Below are positions 1 to 7,241 of a stretch of DNA of 64,000 nucleotides, piece by piece. The stretch spans positions 62,001 to 126,000 of the forward strand of contig JBGTHQ010000002.1 in assembly GCA_041746135.1 (NCBI GenBank). Direction: 5' to 3'. How positions within the stretch are numbered: position 1 is the first letter of the stretch; the number at the start of each line of letters is the position of its first letter. The position numbers and the translations under genes are program-made. The notes under the pieces are model-generated. The model did no database searches, was not told the origin of the DNA, and worked only from the letters and a program-made list of their open reading frames with translations. The DNA is from Alg239-R122 sp041746135. Lineage in GTDB: Bacteria > Pseudomonadota > Alphaproteobacteria > Sphingomonadales > Sphingomonadaceae.

Positions 1-236
1 GCGACTTGGCCGATATCGCCAAAGCGCGGCGGCTCAGCAAATTGACCATGGGTAATATCCGGCAAAACCTGTTCTTCGCTTTTATCTATAACGGGCTGGG
101 CGTGCCGGTGGCTGCGGGCATCCTGTATCCATGGTCCGGTATATTACTAAGCCCGATGATTGCGGCGGCAGCGATGAGCTTTTCCTCAGTCTCTGTGATT
201 GGCAACGCGCTAAGGCTCCGGTCGAAGCAGCTGTAA
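1..236 (+). CDS. copA: Copper-translocating P1B-type ATPase, C-terminal end (5' partial)
   Basis: Only the last 78 codons are in the window; the reading frame is open from base 3 to the TAA at 234-236. The text matches the C-terminus of P1B-type copper ATPases: the end of the hinge region (ADIAKARRLS), then NIRQNLFFAFIYN and a last membrane pair containing GVPVAAG and SPMIAAAAMS, closing with NALRLR. In CopA the Asn/Tyr of TM7 and the Met and Ser of TM8 help form the metal site, and equivalents are visible (YN, M..S). The enzyme exports Cu(I) from the cytoplasm at the cost of ATP. The Cus efflux operon 12 kb away suggests one copper-handling region, now separated by an accessory segment. Catalytic and N-terminal metal-binding domains lie outside the window. 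Confidence 0.88.
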   Translation, partial: DLADIAKARRLSKLTMGNIRQNLFFAFIYNGLGVPVAAGILYPWSGILLSPMIAAAAMSFSSVSVIGNALRLRSKQL

Positions 237-359
237 CAGCACACGTCTCAAAGGAGCGGCAATTAACTTTATGAATGCGTTCATTTGGGAAATGCTGCCG
301 ATGACGACGAGCCTATTTAAAAGCATTTAATAATCTTGAACAGGAAGGAATGAAAAATA

Positions 360-657
360 ATGGGTAAAAAACCTGCAAAATCGATTGGCGAACGCTTTTT
401 CTCTCTGTCACGCTGGGAAAATGAAGGCGGTGCGCAATCCAAAGAGAATGATCGATCACACCAAGACCCGGAAATGAACAACGCCGAACTGGTTCAGCTT
501 GCGTGCGCGTTATTGCGCTGGAAAATATTGTGCTTGCGCTGCTTTCCGAAACTTCGGGCAAAACTCATGAAAAAGTGCGCGAAATGCGGAGCTGATTTCA
601 CCCCCGCGAAGATGCGAGGCAGCATCCTTTGACGACCGAAGCTGCACCATTCTTTCA
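360..657 (+). pseudogene. Decayed paralogue of the small protein at 12339
   Basis: An open frame of 90 codons starts at ATG 360 behind an AGGAAGGA-like site, but the sequence is broken. NAELVQL at about codons 41-47 matches the same words in the 81-residue protein at 12339. Just after it the similarity moves to another frame (VIALENIVLALLSETSGKT), which needs one lost base near 499. That frame then stops at TGA (591-593), and beyond it DARQHPLTTEAA resembles DATQHQLTIDAS of the intact copy. So one frameshift and one nonsense codon separate it from a working gene. The function of the family is unknown; no signal peptide or membrane segment is visible. Confidence 0.6.
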
Positions 658-731
658 CTAGGATATATCAAGATTGACTGGCGAAAGGCAGGAAATGTGG
701 ATGCGTGTGTGGGTATGGCGTGGGTGATAGT
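639..731 (+). repeat. Direct repeat copy 1 with eroded tRNA 3' end
   Basis: About 93 bases that align without gaps to 2067-2159 at roughly 80% identity (counted by eye). The unit opens with AAGCTGCACCA, like a tRNA acceptor strand with discriminator and CCA, and runs on through ATTCTTTCA and TATGGCGTGGGT. The T-arm that should precede it is not recognisable here. The stretch 632-988 otherwise holds no gene that can be supported. Confidence 0.6.
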
Positions 732-988
732 TACGCTTGGTAAATGGCACTCTGCGTTGACAGCAACATAGCCAAATGGGGTACTCATACGGCTATAACT
801 GCCAAATGTTAGGCAAAAACGGCAGCGTCAAGCTTGTGAGGCTATATTTTAGGTGTCCAAGCCCTAGCAAAATCAAGCGAGGAAATCTCCGCGATCAGCA
901 AAGCAAATTACACCCAAAAATTTAAAGTAGAATTGACCCCGCCGAAGGTCGCGCATCGACGGGGCCAAAACGGCGAACCGCAATTTTC

Positions 989-1555
989 TTAGGCGTATGT
1001 GAGACGAGTCTTCACAGTCCGCTTACCATTTCGCACTGCGGCACCAATAAGACCAAAGCCCAAGATAAGCATGGCCCAGGTTGATGGTTCAGGAACAGCC
1101 GCCGCGATGGGCGAGGAAGTTGCATTCACAAAATTGGAAGAGCCGACCGTGCCAAATGTATTCACGCGATATTGCCTGGGTGTGCCCGAACTCTGCAAGA
1201 AGAAGCGAACGTCAAGTCCAGATGCAGTAAAAAAGCGAGTTCCGCTGCCATCAAGGAAACCGGGACCAGTCGTGAAGTAATTGCCATAAGTACCGCCTGC
1301 TCCAAAACCTGCACCCATCAGAACTGTAATAGCGGAGCCATTTACCATGCCTGTAATAGACAAGATAGAAAATGCTGTGTTTCCTGCAACGGTTTGGGCT
1401 GTATCAGAAGTTGTAAAGATACCACTTCCGGAAACGGGTGGACCGAAAAGTGGCGCACTGGTGGTAAAGTCAAACATGAACTCTGCCGCCGATGCAGGTG
1501 ACGCAGATAAAGCTAACGCGAGCGCAGTTGCAGCGCCTGTATATAAATTTTTCAT
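989..1555 (-). CDS. PEPxxWA-CTERM sorting domain protein
   Basis: A secreted 188-residue protein. It has a signal peptide (MKNLYTGAATALALALSASPASA, residues 1-23), a low-complexity Gly/Ser/Thr/Phe-rich body, and a tripartite C-terminal sorting signal: VPEPSTWAM at 154-162, a hydrophobic segment, then a basic tail (RNGKR). This is the PEPxxWA variant typical of sphingomonads. The family is processed by an exosortase/archaeosortase-like protease and usually goes to the surface or exopolysaccharide matrix; no exosortase is in this window. The start at 1555 follows GGGGAGC nine bases upstream. It stands alone between two direct repeats, so it may be cargo of a small mobile segment. The body gives no functional clue. 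Confidence 0.85.
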   Translation of the reverse strand: MKNLYTGAATALALALSASPASAAEFMFDFTTSAPLFGPPVSGSGIFTTSDTAQTVAGNTAFSILSITGMVNGSAITVLMGAGFGAGGTYGNYFTTGPGFLDGSGTRFFTASGLDVRFFLQSSGTPRQYRVNTFGTVGSSNFVNATSSPIAAAVPEPSTWAMLILGFGLIGAAVRNGKRTVKTRLTYA

Positions 1556-1593
1556 TATGATGCTCCCCGTTTACAAGGTTTCGAACCGATAGC

Positions 1594-1621
1594 CTACCTG
1601 AATAAAACTACCTGAATAAAA
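1594..1621. repeat. Perfect 14-bp tandem duplication upstream of the PEP-CTERM gene
   Basis: CTACCTGAATAAAA occurs twice head to tail (1594-1607 and 1608-1621). It lies in the presumed leader of the PEP-CTERM gene, 39-66 bases before its ATG. It could be a regulator half-site pair or a simple replication-slippage duplication. Confidence 0.6.
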
Positions 1622-1633
1622 ACTGCGCAGACC

Positions 1634-1664
1634 ATTATAAATCTAAACGTAGGAGAGCGGACAA
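1634..1664 (-). promoter_or_regulatory. Possible sigma-70-type promoter for the PEP-CTERM gene
   Basis: Read on the minus strand, TATAAT (1639-1634) is preceded 19 bases upstream by TTGTCC (1664-1659), a fair -35. Transcription would start just before the 14-bp tandem duplication. The long spacer lowers confidence. Confidence 0.35.
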
Positions 1665-2045
1665 AGACGCATTAACTTTTTATTAAATGTTCGTGAGCGT
1701 GTCCCAAATTGGCACAGCTGGTTTTTTTAAGTGCGTTTCGTTGCTCAATTCTTTGGCAAAATGTTTTTTCATATTTGAGAGAAGAAGAAATCACCACCAA
1801 CTATCAATCACTTAATGTCCCGTGGCATCAAGTAGATGCACGCGTATGCCAATTCATGTCCGCTACAGATCAGGTTTATAAATCTGAACCCAAGAAAGCA
1901 TTTTCAGTGGCAAAAATGCTCTCACCTAAATTCTACATAGTTTGTGTATCGCGTGGATCGCACACCAAAGAGCGGCTGGATCGCAATCTGATCAGCTGTC
2001 TTAAGATGACTTATATTTCACCCTAAACTGGCTTTCGTATGCGGG

Positions 2046-2077
2046 GGTCACAGGTTCGAAACCTCTAAGCGGCACCA
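2046..2077 (+). pseudogene. tRNA 3'-end remnant (T-arm, acceptor strand, CCA)
   Basis: The bases fit the 3' end of a tRNA in exact register: T-stem ACAGG (2050-2054), loop TTCGAAA, T-stem CCTCT (2062-2066, one mismatch), a 7-base acceptor strand AAGCGGC, discriminator A, and CCA ending at 2077. No matching 5' acceptor (GCCGCTT), D-arm or anticodon arm lies upstream, so this is a fragment. Such fragments are typical of attachment sites left by elements that integrate into tRNA genes. Confidence 0.6.
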
Positions 2078-2159
2078 TTCTTTCAGCAGGGTAAATCAGG
2101 ATTGGCTTGCAAAAGGCCGGAAGCGCGGATGCATGCGTTGGTATGGCGTGGGTCATACG
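2067..2159 (+). repeat. Direct repeat copy 2 with tRNA 3' end
   Basis: Second copy of the unit at 639-731, same orientation, about 80% identical. It begins inside the tRNA-like acceptor strand (AAGCGGCACCA) and continues for about 80 bases. The two copies bracket a 1.3-kb segment carrying the PEP-CTERM gene, as attL and attR would. The divergence means any such insertion is old, or that the unit is an independent dispersed repeat. Confidence 0.6.
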
Positions 2160-2355
2160 TGAACATTTTTGACGATTAATGATAATCTGGCCGAGTTTCT
2201 GTTTAAAACAAAAGCTGTGCATCGCAGGTTGCGATATAATTCTTCTCTTTGTCTGACATAAGCCAAGTTAAAGTATTTCACTTTTGTTTTTCAGGAGGAA
2301 AAGAAATTTCTGACGTCATCGCATATTCGCTAACAGGGCATTTAGGCCGGTATTC

Positions 2356-3690
2356 CTAATTCCCCGATAGAAGCACCAGAGGTATCCGCAGGACCGTACG
2401 CAAGTCTGTTGCATCATCGGTAGCCCCAACTTCGATGGACCAATTCAGACTGGCCCGGTCTGTGACCCGGTAGGTAACACCGAATAAAAGCCGTCCGATC
2501 TGCAGGTCGCGCGTTGTGGATTCGATGGATCCCATGTTGCCCGGCGACGGATCGATCAGCCGCGTACGGGTGCGCGTGCCGAATGCCCAGCTGTGGGCAT
2601 AACCTAGATTCAGCGTGGTCCGCTGGTTGAACGAGATGCCGATGCCAGCACTGGCAGAAATGGCATCGCCCGGATCGACATAGTCGATAATTACGGGCGG
2701 AATTGTAGTATTAACGCTTTTCCCCAGATTGAAAGTATAGCCAAGCGTCCCGAACAGGACAACGGGATCCGTTGGCAAAATAGCTGTTATGCTGGGCGCA
2801 ATACCCCAAAACCCTGCCCCCGTAGCTGCTTCTTGCGCGCGGCCAAAATCATCGCGTTCTATGGAAAACGGGTCTGTTCCTGTTGGAATTACGCCCTGCA
2901 GATTGGCAATCACGTAAGGTGAACCGTTGCCGCCATCGTTAAGCTGATAACGCGCGGTCAATTCGATATCGCCAATCCCGTTGCCCTTGACTGAATTATC
3001 GATGGTTGCCGCAGGATCATTGGGAGTGCTTCCGGCAACGGGCGCAATAATAGAGGTGTCCGAACGATATACATACGGCATACGGATACCCAGTTCGAGA
3101 CGATCGGTAAGTCCGTATCGAAGAGCAGCGGATCCCGTTATCAGATCCTGGCGACTTTCGTTTATATCAAATACGCCGACCAAAACCGCCTCTACCAATT
3201 CAATACCGCGAAACACGGCGCGATTGCGATCGGCACGGGCATATTCAATCTGCCACTCGCTTGTCAGCTGTCCCTTGCGGGTCACCACGCTTCCCTGACT
3301 GTCGAGGACGGCAAGCTGTATCTGCGCTTCATCTTCTTCAGGGGCCTGCCCAACCCGTTCAAGTTTTGGCAGCGGTGTCTGTAACACCCCAGAAGGATCG
3401 CCTGCTGGCCCCGGGGCAGCGGCCTGTGCAGCGACGACACCCGGAGCGGGCAGAGCTGCGGATGCCTGTGCATGAGCATTTAAATCACGGCTCGCGAGAC
3501 GATTTTCCAGATCAGTCAGACGCGCGTCCTGTCGGTCCAGTCGTTCTTGTTGCGCCTGTATCAGGAGAAGCGCATCCTCAAGCTGTTCTTGCGTATTTTT
3601 GGTTTGCATTTCTTGTTCCGCTAGTGCGGGAACAGACGAAATAAAAGGAACGGAAATGCCTATTGCCAGAGCAGTACGGAAAGAATTCAT
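2356..3690 (-). CDS. FapF-like outer-membrane beta-barrel protein with N-terminal coiled coil
   Basis: A 444-residue outer-membrane protein. Residues 1-24 are a signal peptide. Residues 25-69 form a heptad-like, Gln/Leu/Arg-rich coiled coil (EQLEDALLLIQAQQERLDRQ), followed by a Pro/Ala/Gly linker to about residue 110. The rest is a beta-barrel with alternating strands, many aromatic girdle residues and a hydrophobic end (IPLVLLSGN). A coiled coil, linker and barrel of this size is the architecture of FapF, the trimeric channel that secretes functional amyloid in Pseudomonas. It is the last gene of the operon, 13 bases after its neighbour, with GGGGGAAATAGGG before the ATG. The barrel also resembles the phenol-degradation 'meta-pathway' transporter-like family, so the Fap assignment rests mainly on context. 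Confidence 0.72.
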   Translation of the reverse strand: MNSFRTALAIGISVPFISSVPALAEQEMQTKNTQEQLEDALLLIQAQQERLDRQDARLTDLENRLASRDLNAHAQASAALPAPGVVAAQAAAPGPAGDPSGVLQTPLPKLERVGQAPEEDEAQIQLAVLDSQGSVVTRKGQLTSEWQIEYARADRNRAVFRGIELVEAVLVGVFDINESRQDLITGSAALRYGLTDRLELGIRMPYVYRSDTSIIAPVAGSTPNDPAATIDNSVKGNGIGDIELTARYQLNDGGNGSPYVIANLQGVIPTGTDPFSIERDDFGRAQEAATGAGFWGIAPSITAILPTDPVVLFGTLGYTFNLGKSVNTTIPPVIIDYVDPGDAISASAGIGISFNQRTTLNLGYAHSWAFGTRTRTRLIDPSPGNMGSIESTTRDLQIGRLLFGVTYRVTDRASLNWSIEVGATDDATDLRTVLRIPLVLLSGN

Positions 3691-3703
3691 CCCTATTTCC
3701 CCC

Positions 3704-4462
3704 TTATTTACGAGTCAGTAAACCATCGATTATCAAGCTGTCAATTCGAAGTGCCCCCGATCCCAACAAGGTCGCTTCTGCATTGCGAAGATCAATATTG
3801 ATGGAGGTCTGCGTATCGATTATCCGGTCGCTCCCCGCATTGGTTATGACGGATCCGAACGCATGCCCCGCCAGATGCCGGATGCTTATGTCGCTCGCTT
3901 GGAGTTGCGCGCTGGCCAAACCTTGCTGCGAGGACTGACTGATCGTGCCGTTGTCCGTTGCAATATCATGGCCGTTTGCAGACAATTCGGCAAACGCCGA
4001 ATTCTCACCCGCTTCAGGAGGCGCAAAGGTGACACTGATTGACGGTGCATTTCGCGATTGCGTGATGTGAACGCCTGAACGACTGTCAAAACTGATAATC
4101 GGTGCTTCCGACGCGTTGCTCGTCGAAGTCGATGTTGCTCCGGAAGTCGGTGCGGCGACCGGTTCACCCGGTTTAGGTGCAAATACGGAAAACTGCGGAG
4201 ATCCCTGATCCAAACGAAAAACGGTCCTGAGAACAATAGCGCCGTCGATGGCCGTTTGTGATTGCACCGTGAGGGCCACATCGACCCCGTTCGGCAGTTT
4301 GAAGCCGCCTCGGTGCGCCGAAAGCTCAATTTCCGGGAGCGGCACATATTCGTCGGCAAACACGCGCTCTTGATCGGACTGAGGAGCATCAGAATAGGTC
4401 GTTTGCACGTCATCAGCCAGAGGGGCATATTCGAGCGCTGCTGCAAGGGCCAGTAAGATCAT
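3704..4462 (-). CDS. Hypothetical periplasmic or surface protein of the amyloid-type operon
   Basis: A 252-residue protein of unknown function. A short hydrophobic N-terminus (MILLALAAALEYA) may be a signal sequence. Residues 40-85 contain a conserved-looking module (ELSAHRGGFKLPNGVDVAL ... IDGAIVLRT). A Pro/Ser/Thr/Ala-rich linker lies near 95-118, and a Ser/Gln/Asn-rich C-terminal half looks beta-rich. Its ATG overlaps the stop of the C39 peptidase gene by one base (TGATG), so the two are translationally coupled. By position and composition it could be a chaperone, minor fibre subunit or FapE-like component, but I see no motif that decides this. Confidence 0.7.
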   Translation of the reverse strand: MILLALAAALEYAPLADDVQTTYSDAPQSDQERVFADEYVPLPEIELSAHRGGFKLPNGVDVALTVQSQTAIDGAIVLRTVFRLDQGSPQFSVFAPKPGEPVAAPTSGATSTSTSNASEAPIISFDSRSGVHITQSRNAPSISVTFAPPEAGENSAFAELSANGHDIATDNGTISQSSQQGLASAQLQASDISIRHLAGHAFGSVITNAGSDRIIDTQTSINIDLRNAEATLLGSGALRIDSLIIDGLLTRK

Positions 4463-5163
4463 CAGAAATCTCCGTAAAATGGGGCAGTTAGCGAGAGAGC
4501 CTGTTGACTGACAGGCTCGGTCATCAGCGAACCTGCTGGCGCGCGATTATACGCGCTCCATTGCGCCGCCCGATTGAATTTGTTTTTGGCAAGCTGCTGT
4601 TCGTTGGCAATCACGAAATATATGCCGTTCCATGCGGACTCAAAGTCTTTGCGATCCATGATCGTTAATCCTGTCGACGGATCGCCCAATAGGATTTCGG
4701 CACCGCTTACACCTTTGACGACCACAAAATGGCGATAATTCTTTATGGAAATCAGCGCTATTCCCGGAACGCCGGTTTCGGCTATTTTATCCAGAGTGAC
4801 TTCATACCCGTTGGCATTGAGCCCGTGGCTGGCCAGCCAGCGTTTCATATCCAGCAAGGAGAAACCGACCTGGCGGATTTTCTGGCGATCGCCCTTTGCC
4901 CACATGCCGCGAAATGCATCATCTTCATCGACGGCAAAATCATAATGATAGCGTAATAAAGTCGCCAGAGCGGCCGAACCGCAGCTGAAATCGAATTGCT
5001 GTCGCGTCACACCTGAAAACCGCCTGTCAACAACGCTTTTCACATTGAGCGAATAATCCCCTACCGGCATAGCGGCCGCAATGAACTGCGGTGATGTCGT
5101 CGACGCCACCGTAGGGGCGCACCCTGTCAACAGGGTGCTGAAAAATATGTAGATCAAGCGCAT
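4462..5163 (-). CDS. C39-family (FapD-like) cysteine peptidase, lipoprotein
   Basis: A 233-residue papain-like peptidase of the C39 (bacteriocin-leader) type without the ABC transporter domains. The N-terminus ends in a lipobox (LLTGC, Cys15), suggesting membrane anchoring in the periplasm. All catalytic elements are present: oxyanion Gln56 and nucleophile Cys61 in QFDFSCGSAALATLL, His145 in YRHFVVVKGV and Asp161 in GDPSTG. Single-domain C39 proteins of this kind occur beside the Fap amyloid genes, where FapD is needed for fibre secretion. Here the gene is coupled to both neighbours (TAATG before it, TGATG after it). Likely substrates are the two Asn-rich exported proteins upstream, but no Gly-Gly leader is obvious in them. 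Confidence 0.85.
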   Translation of the reverse strand: MRLIYIFFSTLLTGCAPTVASTTSPQFIAAAMPVGDYSLNVKSVVDRRFSGVTRQQFDFSCGSAALATLLRYHYDFAVDEDDAFRGMWAKGDRQKIRQVGFSLLDMKRWLASHGLNANGYEVTLDKIAETGVPGIALISIKNYRHFVVVKGVSGAEILLGDPSTGLTIMDRKDFESAWNGIYFVIANEQQLAKNKFNRAAQWSAYNRAPAGSLMTEPVSQQALSLTAPFYGDF

Positions 5164-5597
5164 TATTGCCCGGGACTGATCGATATGTTTACGTTCATGG
5201 ACGCGTTTATGGCAACATTGTTGCCCGTATTGACATTCAGTATCGAAAGACCCGATAAATTCTGGAAAGCGTTGTCGGAGACTGTAGCGTTACCCGTGAC
5301 AGAATTACTCCCCACGCTGTTGCGGGAAACCCCCGCCGTTTGCGTGGCGGTGGAAGTTTGGTTCACATCCTCCCTGCCGGCAATCGCACTCAGCATTTTA
5401 TCATCAATTGCGCCAGCACCGAACAGATTATCGGCTGTATTTACGGATTGAAATATAGAGTCGTCGATCGCCAAACTGGCTAGCGTTTCGCTCGCGATTT
5501 CAGCTCCGGGTTCGTTTGCAAAAGCATTGGTCGTGATCGTGCCGAAGAATACGCCGGACAGGCACAAGGAAACTCCCGTTTTTAAAAATTTGGACAT
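5163..5597 (-). CDS. Small secreted protein sharing the C-terminal motif of the repeat protein
   Basis: A 144-residue exported protein. The frame is open up to 5636, but ATG 5597 has GGGAGA six bases upstream and starts a clear signal peptide (MSKFLKTGVSLCLSGVFFG ... AFA). The mature part is rich in Asn, Ser, Thr and Ala and lacks the long repeats of its neighbour. The C-terminus, DNAFQNLSGLSILNVNTGNN then NASMNVNIS, matches the end of the 468-residue repeat protein (NAFQN..G...LNQNTG...NANVSVAVS). Fap subunits (FapA, FapB, FapC, FapE) also share short Asn/Ala/Gly motifs. It may be the nucleator or a minor subunit. The next gene starts within its stop codon. Confidence 0.72.
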   Translation of the reverse strand: MSKFLKTGVSLCLSGVFFGTITTNAFANEPGAEIASETLASLAIDDSIFQSVNTADNLFGAGAIDDKMLSAIAGREDVNQTSTATQTAGVSRNSVGSNSVTGNATVSDNAFQNLSGLSILNVNTGNNVAINASMNVNISISPGQ

Positions 5598-5666
5598 GCC
5601 AATTCTCCCGTCAAAAAAAAGTGCCAGCGGCGACATATAAATCGCCGCTGGCCAAAAGTGCGTTTC

Positions 5667-7064
5667 TTAGAACGATACATCGCCTGTGGAAACCGCCACG
5701 CTGACATTCGCATTTTGCGTCGCGCCTACGCCAGTATTCTGGTTGAGCGCCTGCATTCCGGCGAAATTCTGGAACGCATTGCCATCGTTGCTGATGCTGT
5801 TATCGATCGGCGCTGCAGGGCCATCACCGCTACCATATGTGACGGTAATACCCGTAACATAGCTGGAAAGCGTTGCACTTGCGACGATCGCACTATCGCC
5901 AAAGACATTATCGGATGTAGCTGTTCCGGTATCCGCAGAATTGTCATTGTAACTATCGCTAACGGAACTGTCGTTTCCGCTATCGGCAACCCGGATCGAG
6001 TTATCGGAATTGTCCGAATTGTCCGAATTGTCGTTCCCACTGTCGGCAACATCGATAGAATTATCGTTGAAGCTGTCATTGATGGAATTGTCATTTCCAC
6101 TGTCGGCAACATCGATCGAGTTGTCATTGGTGGAATTGTCATTCCCACTATCGGCTACGGCGATGGAGTTGTCATTGCCGCTGTCGTTGGTGGAATTGTC
6201 GTTTCCGCTGTCGGCAACGTCGATAGAGTTGTCGTTCCCGCTATCATTGGTGGAATTATCGCTGCTGTCGTTGACAGAGCTACCCCCGTTGGCAGCAAAA
6301 CGACCGCCATTTGCCGACGTATTTGTGGAGTTGTCATTGCCACTATCATTGGTGGAATTGTCATTGCCACTATCGGCCACCTGTATGGAATTGTCCGAAT
6401 TGTCATTGCCGCTGTCGGCGACATCTATCGAATTGTCGTTTTGACTGTCGGTATTTCCGCTATCCGCGACATTGGTCGAGTTGTCGTTGAAGCTGTCATT
6501 GATAGAACTATCATTCCCGCTATCTGCAACATCGATCGAGTTGTCATTCCCGCTGTCGGCGGTGTTGGTCGAATTGTCGTTTCCGCTGTCCGCGACGTCA
6601 ATCGAATTGTCCGAATTGTCATTACCGCTATCCGCAACATCTATCGAATTATCGGAATTGTCATTACCGCTATCGGCAACATTCGTGGAATTATTCGAAT
6701 TGTCGTTTCCACTGTCGGCGACATCGATAGAGTTGTCATTCCCGCTATCGGCAGTGTTGGTCGAACTGTCGTTCCCACTGTCCGCAACATCGATCGAATT
6801 ATCCGAACTGTCGTTTCCACTGTCCGCAACGTCGATCGAATTATCCGAACTGTCGTTTCCGCTGTCGGCAACATTCGTGGAATTATTCGAATTGTCGGTA
6901 TTGGTCGAAGCAGACGATCCATTATTAGCGCCATTCTGACCGGCATTTGCAGCGCTGTTGTCCGAACCGCTGGAATCCTGCGCGGCAGCAACTCCTGGAA
7001 TCGCAACGAGCAGCGCCGCTGCCGATACAGACCGAACGAGCTGATTTTTTGTCAATTTTATCAT
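5667..7064 (-). CDS. Asp/Ser/Asn-repeat secreted protein, candidate functional amyloid subunit
   Basis: A 465-residue exported protein. I choose ATG 7064, because AAGGA lies eight bases before it; the in-frame ATG at 7073 overlaps that site. Residues 1-29 are a signal peptide ending AAAQ. Residues of about 35-360 consist of some twenty imperfect repeats built on DSGNDNSxxxxVA, mostly 11 or 14 residues long, broken once by a Gly/Ala-rich spacer (SANGGRFAANGGS). There is no Cys and almost no aromatic residue in the repeats. The last 40 residues carry the NAFQN..G...LNQNTG motif shared with the next gene. Short, regular, Asn/Ser-rich repeats suggest a beta-solenoid or amyloid fold. It is the first and largest product of the operon and the likely fibre subunit. 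FapC repeats are longer, so this would be a divergent type. Confidence 0.8.
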   Translation of the reverse strand: MIKLTKNQLVRSVSAAALLVAIPGVAAAQDSSGSDNSAANAGQNGANNGSSASTNTDNSNNSTNVADSGNDSSDNSIDVADSGNDSSDNSIDVADSGNDSSTNTADSGNDNSIDVADSGNDNSNNSTNVADSGNDNSDNSIDVADSGNDNSDNSIDVADSGNDNSTNTADSGNDNSIDVADSGNDSSINDSFNDNSTNVADSGNTDSQNDNSIDVADSGNDNSDNSIQVADSGNDNSTNDSGNDNSTNTSANGGRFAANGGSSVNDSSDNSTNDSGNDNSIDVADSGNDNSTNDSGNDNSIAVADSGNDNSTNDNSIDVADSGNDNSINDSFNDNSIDVADSGNDNSDNSDNSDNSIRVADSGNDSSVSDSYNDNSADTGTATSDNVFGDSAIVASATLSSYVTGITVTYGSGDGPAAPIDNSISNDGNAFQNFAGMQALNQNTGVGATQNANVSVAVSTGDVSF

Positions 7065-7127
7065 GGTAAGCATCCTTTTATATTAGCCTAAGGCGCAACG
7101 GTGAAATGAAAGACTCACTGTCGTCGC

Positions 7128-7147
7128 GGCGCTTTGAAAATAGCGCC
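7128..7147 (-). promoter_or_regulatory. Hairpin in the leader of the amyloid-type operon
   Basis: GGCGCT and AGCGCC form a perfect 6-bp stem with an 8-base AT-rich loop, 64-83 bases before the start of the repeat-protein gene. It lies between that gene and the regulator gene. It could be an operator, a leader structure or the end of the regulator transcript; there is no U-run. Confidence 0.35.
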
Positions 7148-7241
7148 CTGCATTACTAGGATGATCGGAAGCAAAACCTTCCCCTCGCTTGGGAATTAAC
7201 TTTGCCCTAATCCGGTAGCTTTCTCTCCCCCCATATTGGGG

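Larger units (their letters stand above)
1626..2355. other. Gene-poor stretch between PEP-CTERM gene and amyloid-type operon
   Basis: This AT-rich stretch holds one plus-strand open frame (1709-2026, 105 codons) without a recognisable domain, signal peptide or good ribosome binding site. I do not call it a gene. The right part holds repeat copy 2 and the tRNA remnant, listed separately. Nothing else is evident. Confidence 0.5.

Noticed and set aside
1698..1722. Sigma-54-like TGGCAC before the PEP-CTERM gene
   Set aside because: PEP-CTERM genes often have sigma-54 promoters, but this word is on the wrong strand and lacks the -12 GC at the proper distance.
1709..2026. A 105-codon plus-strand frame between PEP-CTERM gene and operon
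   Set aside because: Weak start context, no domain, composition like its AT-rich surroundings, and it runs up to a tRNA remnant.
5667..7064. RTX-type calcium-binding repeats in the repeat protein
   Set aside because: GND words occur, but the nonapeptide GGxGxDxUx pattern is absent, and there is no type I secretion partner nearby.
5658..7091. A 477-codon open frame on the plus strand opposite the repeat protein
   Set aside because: It is the antisense of a repetitive gene; the repeat codons simply avoid stops in that frame. It has no signal, no domain and only Ile/Val-rich repetition.
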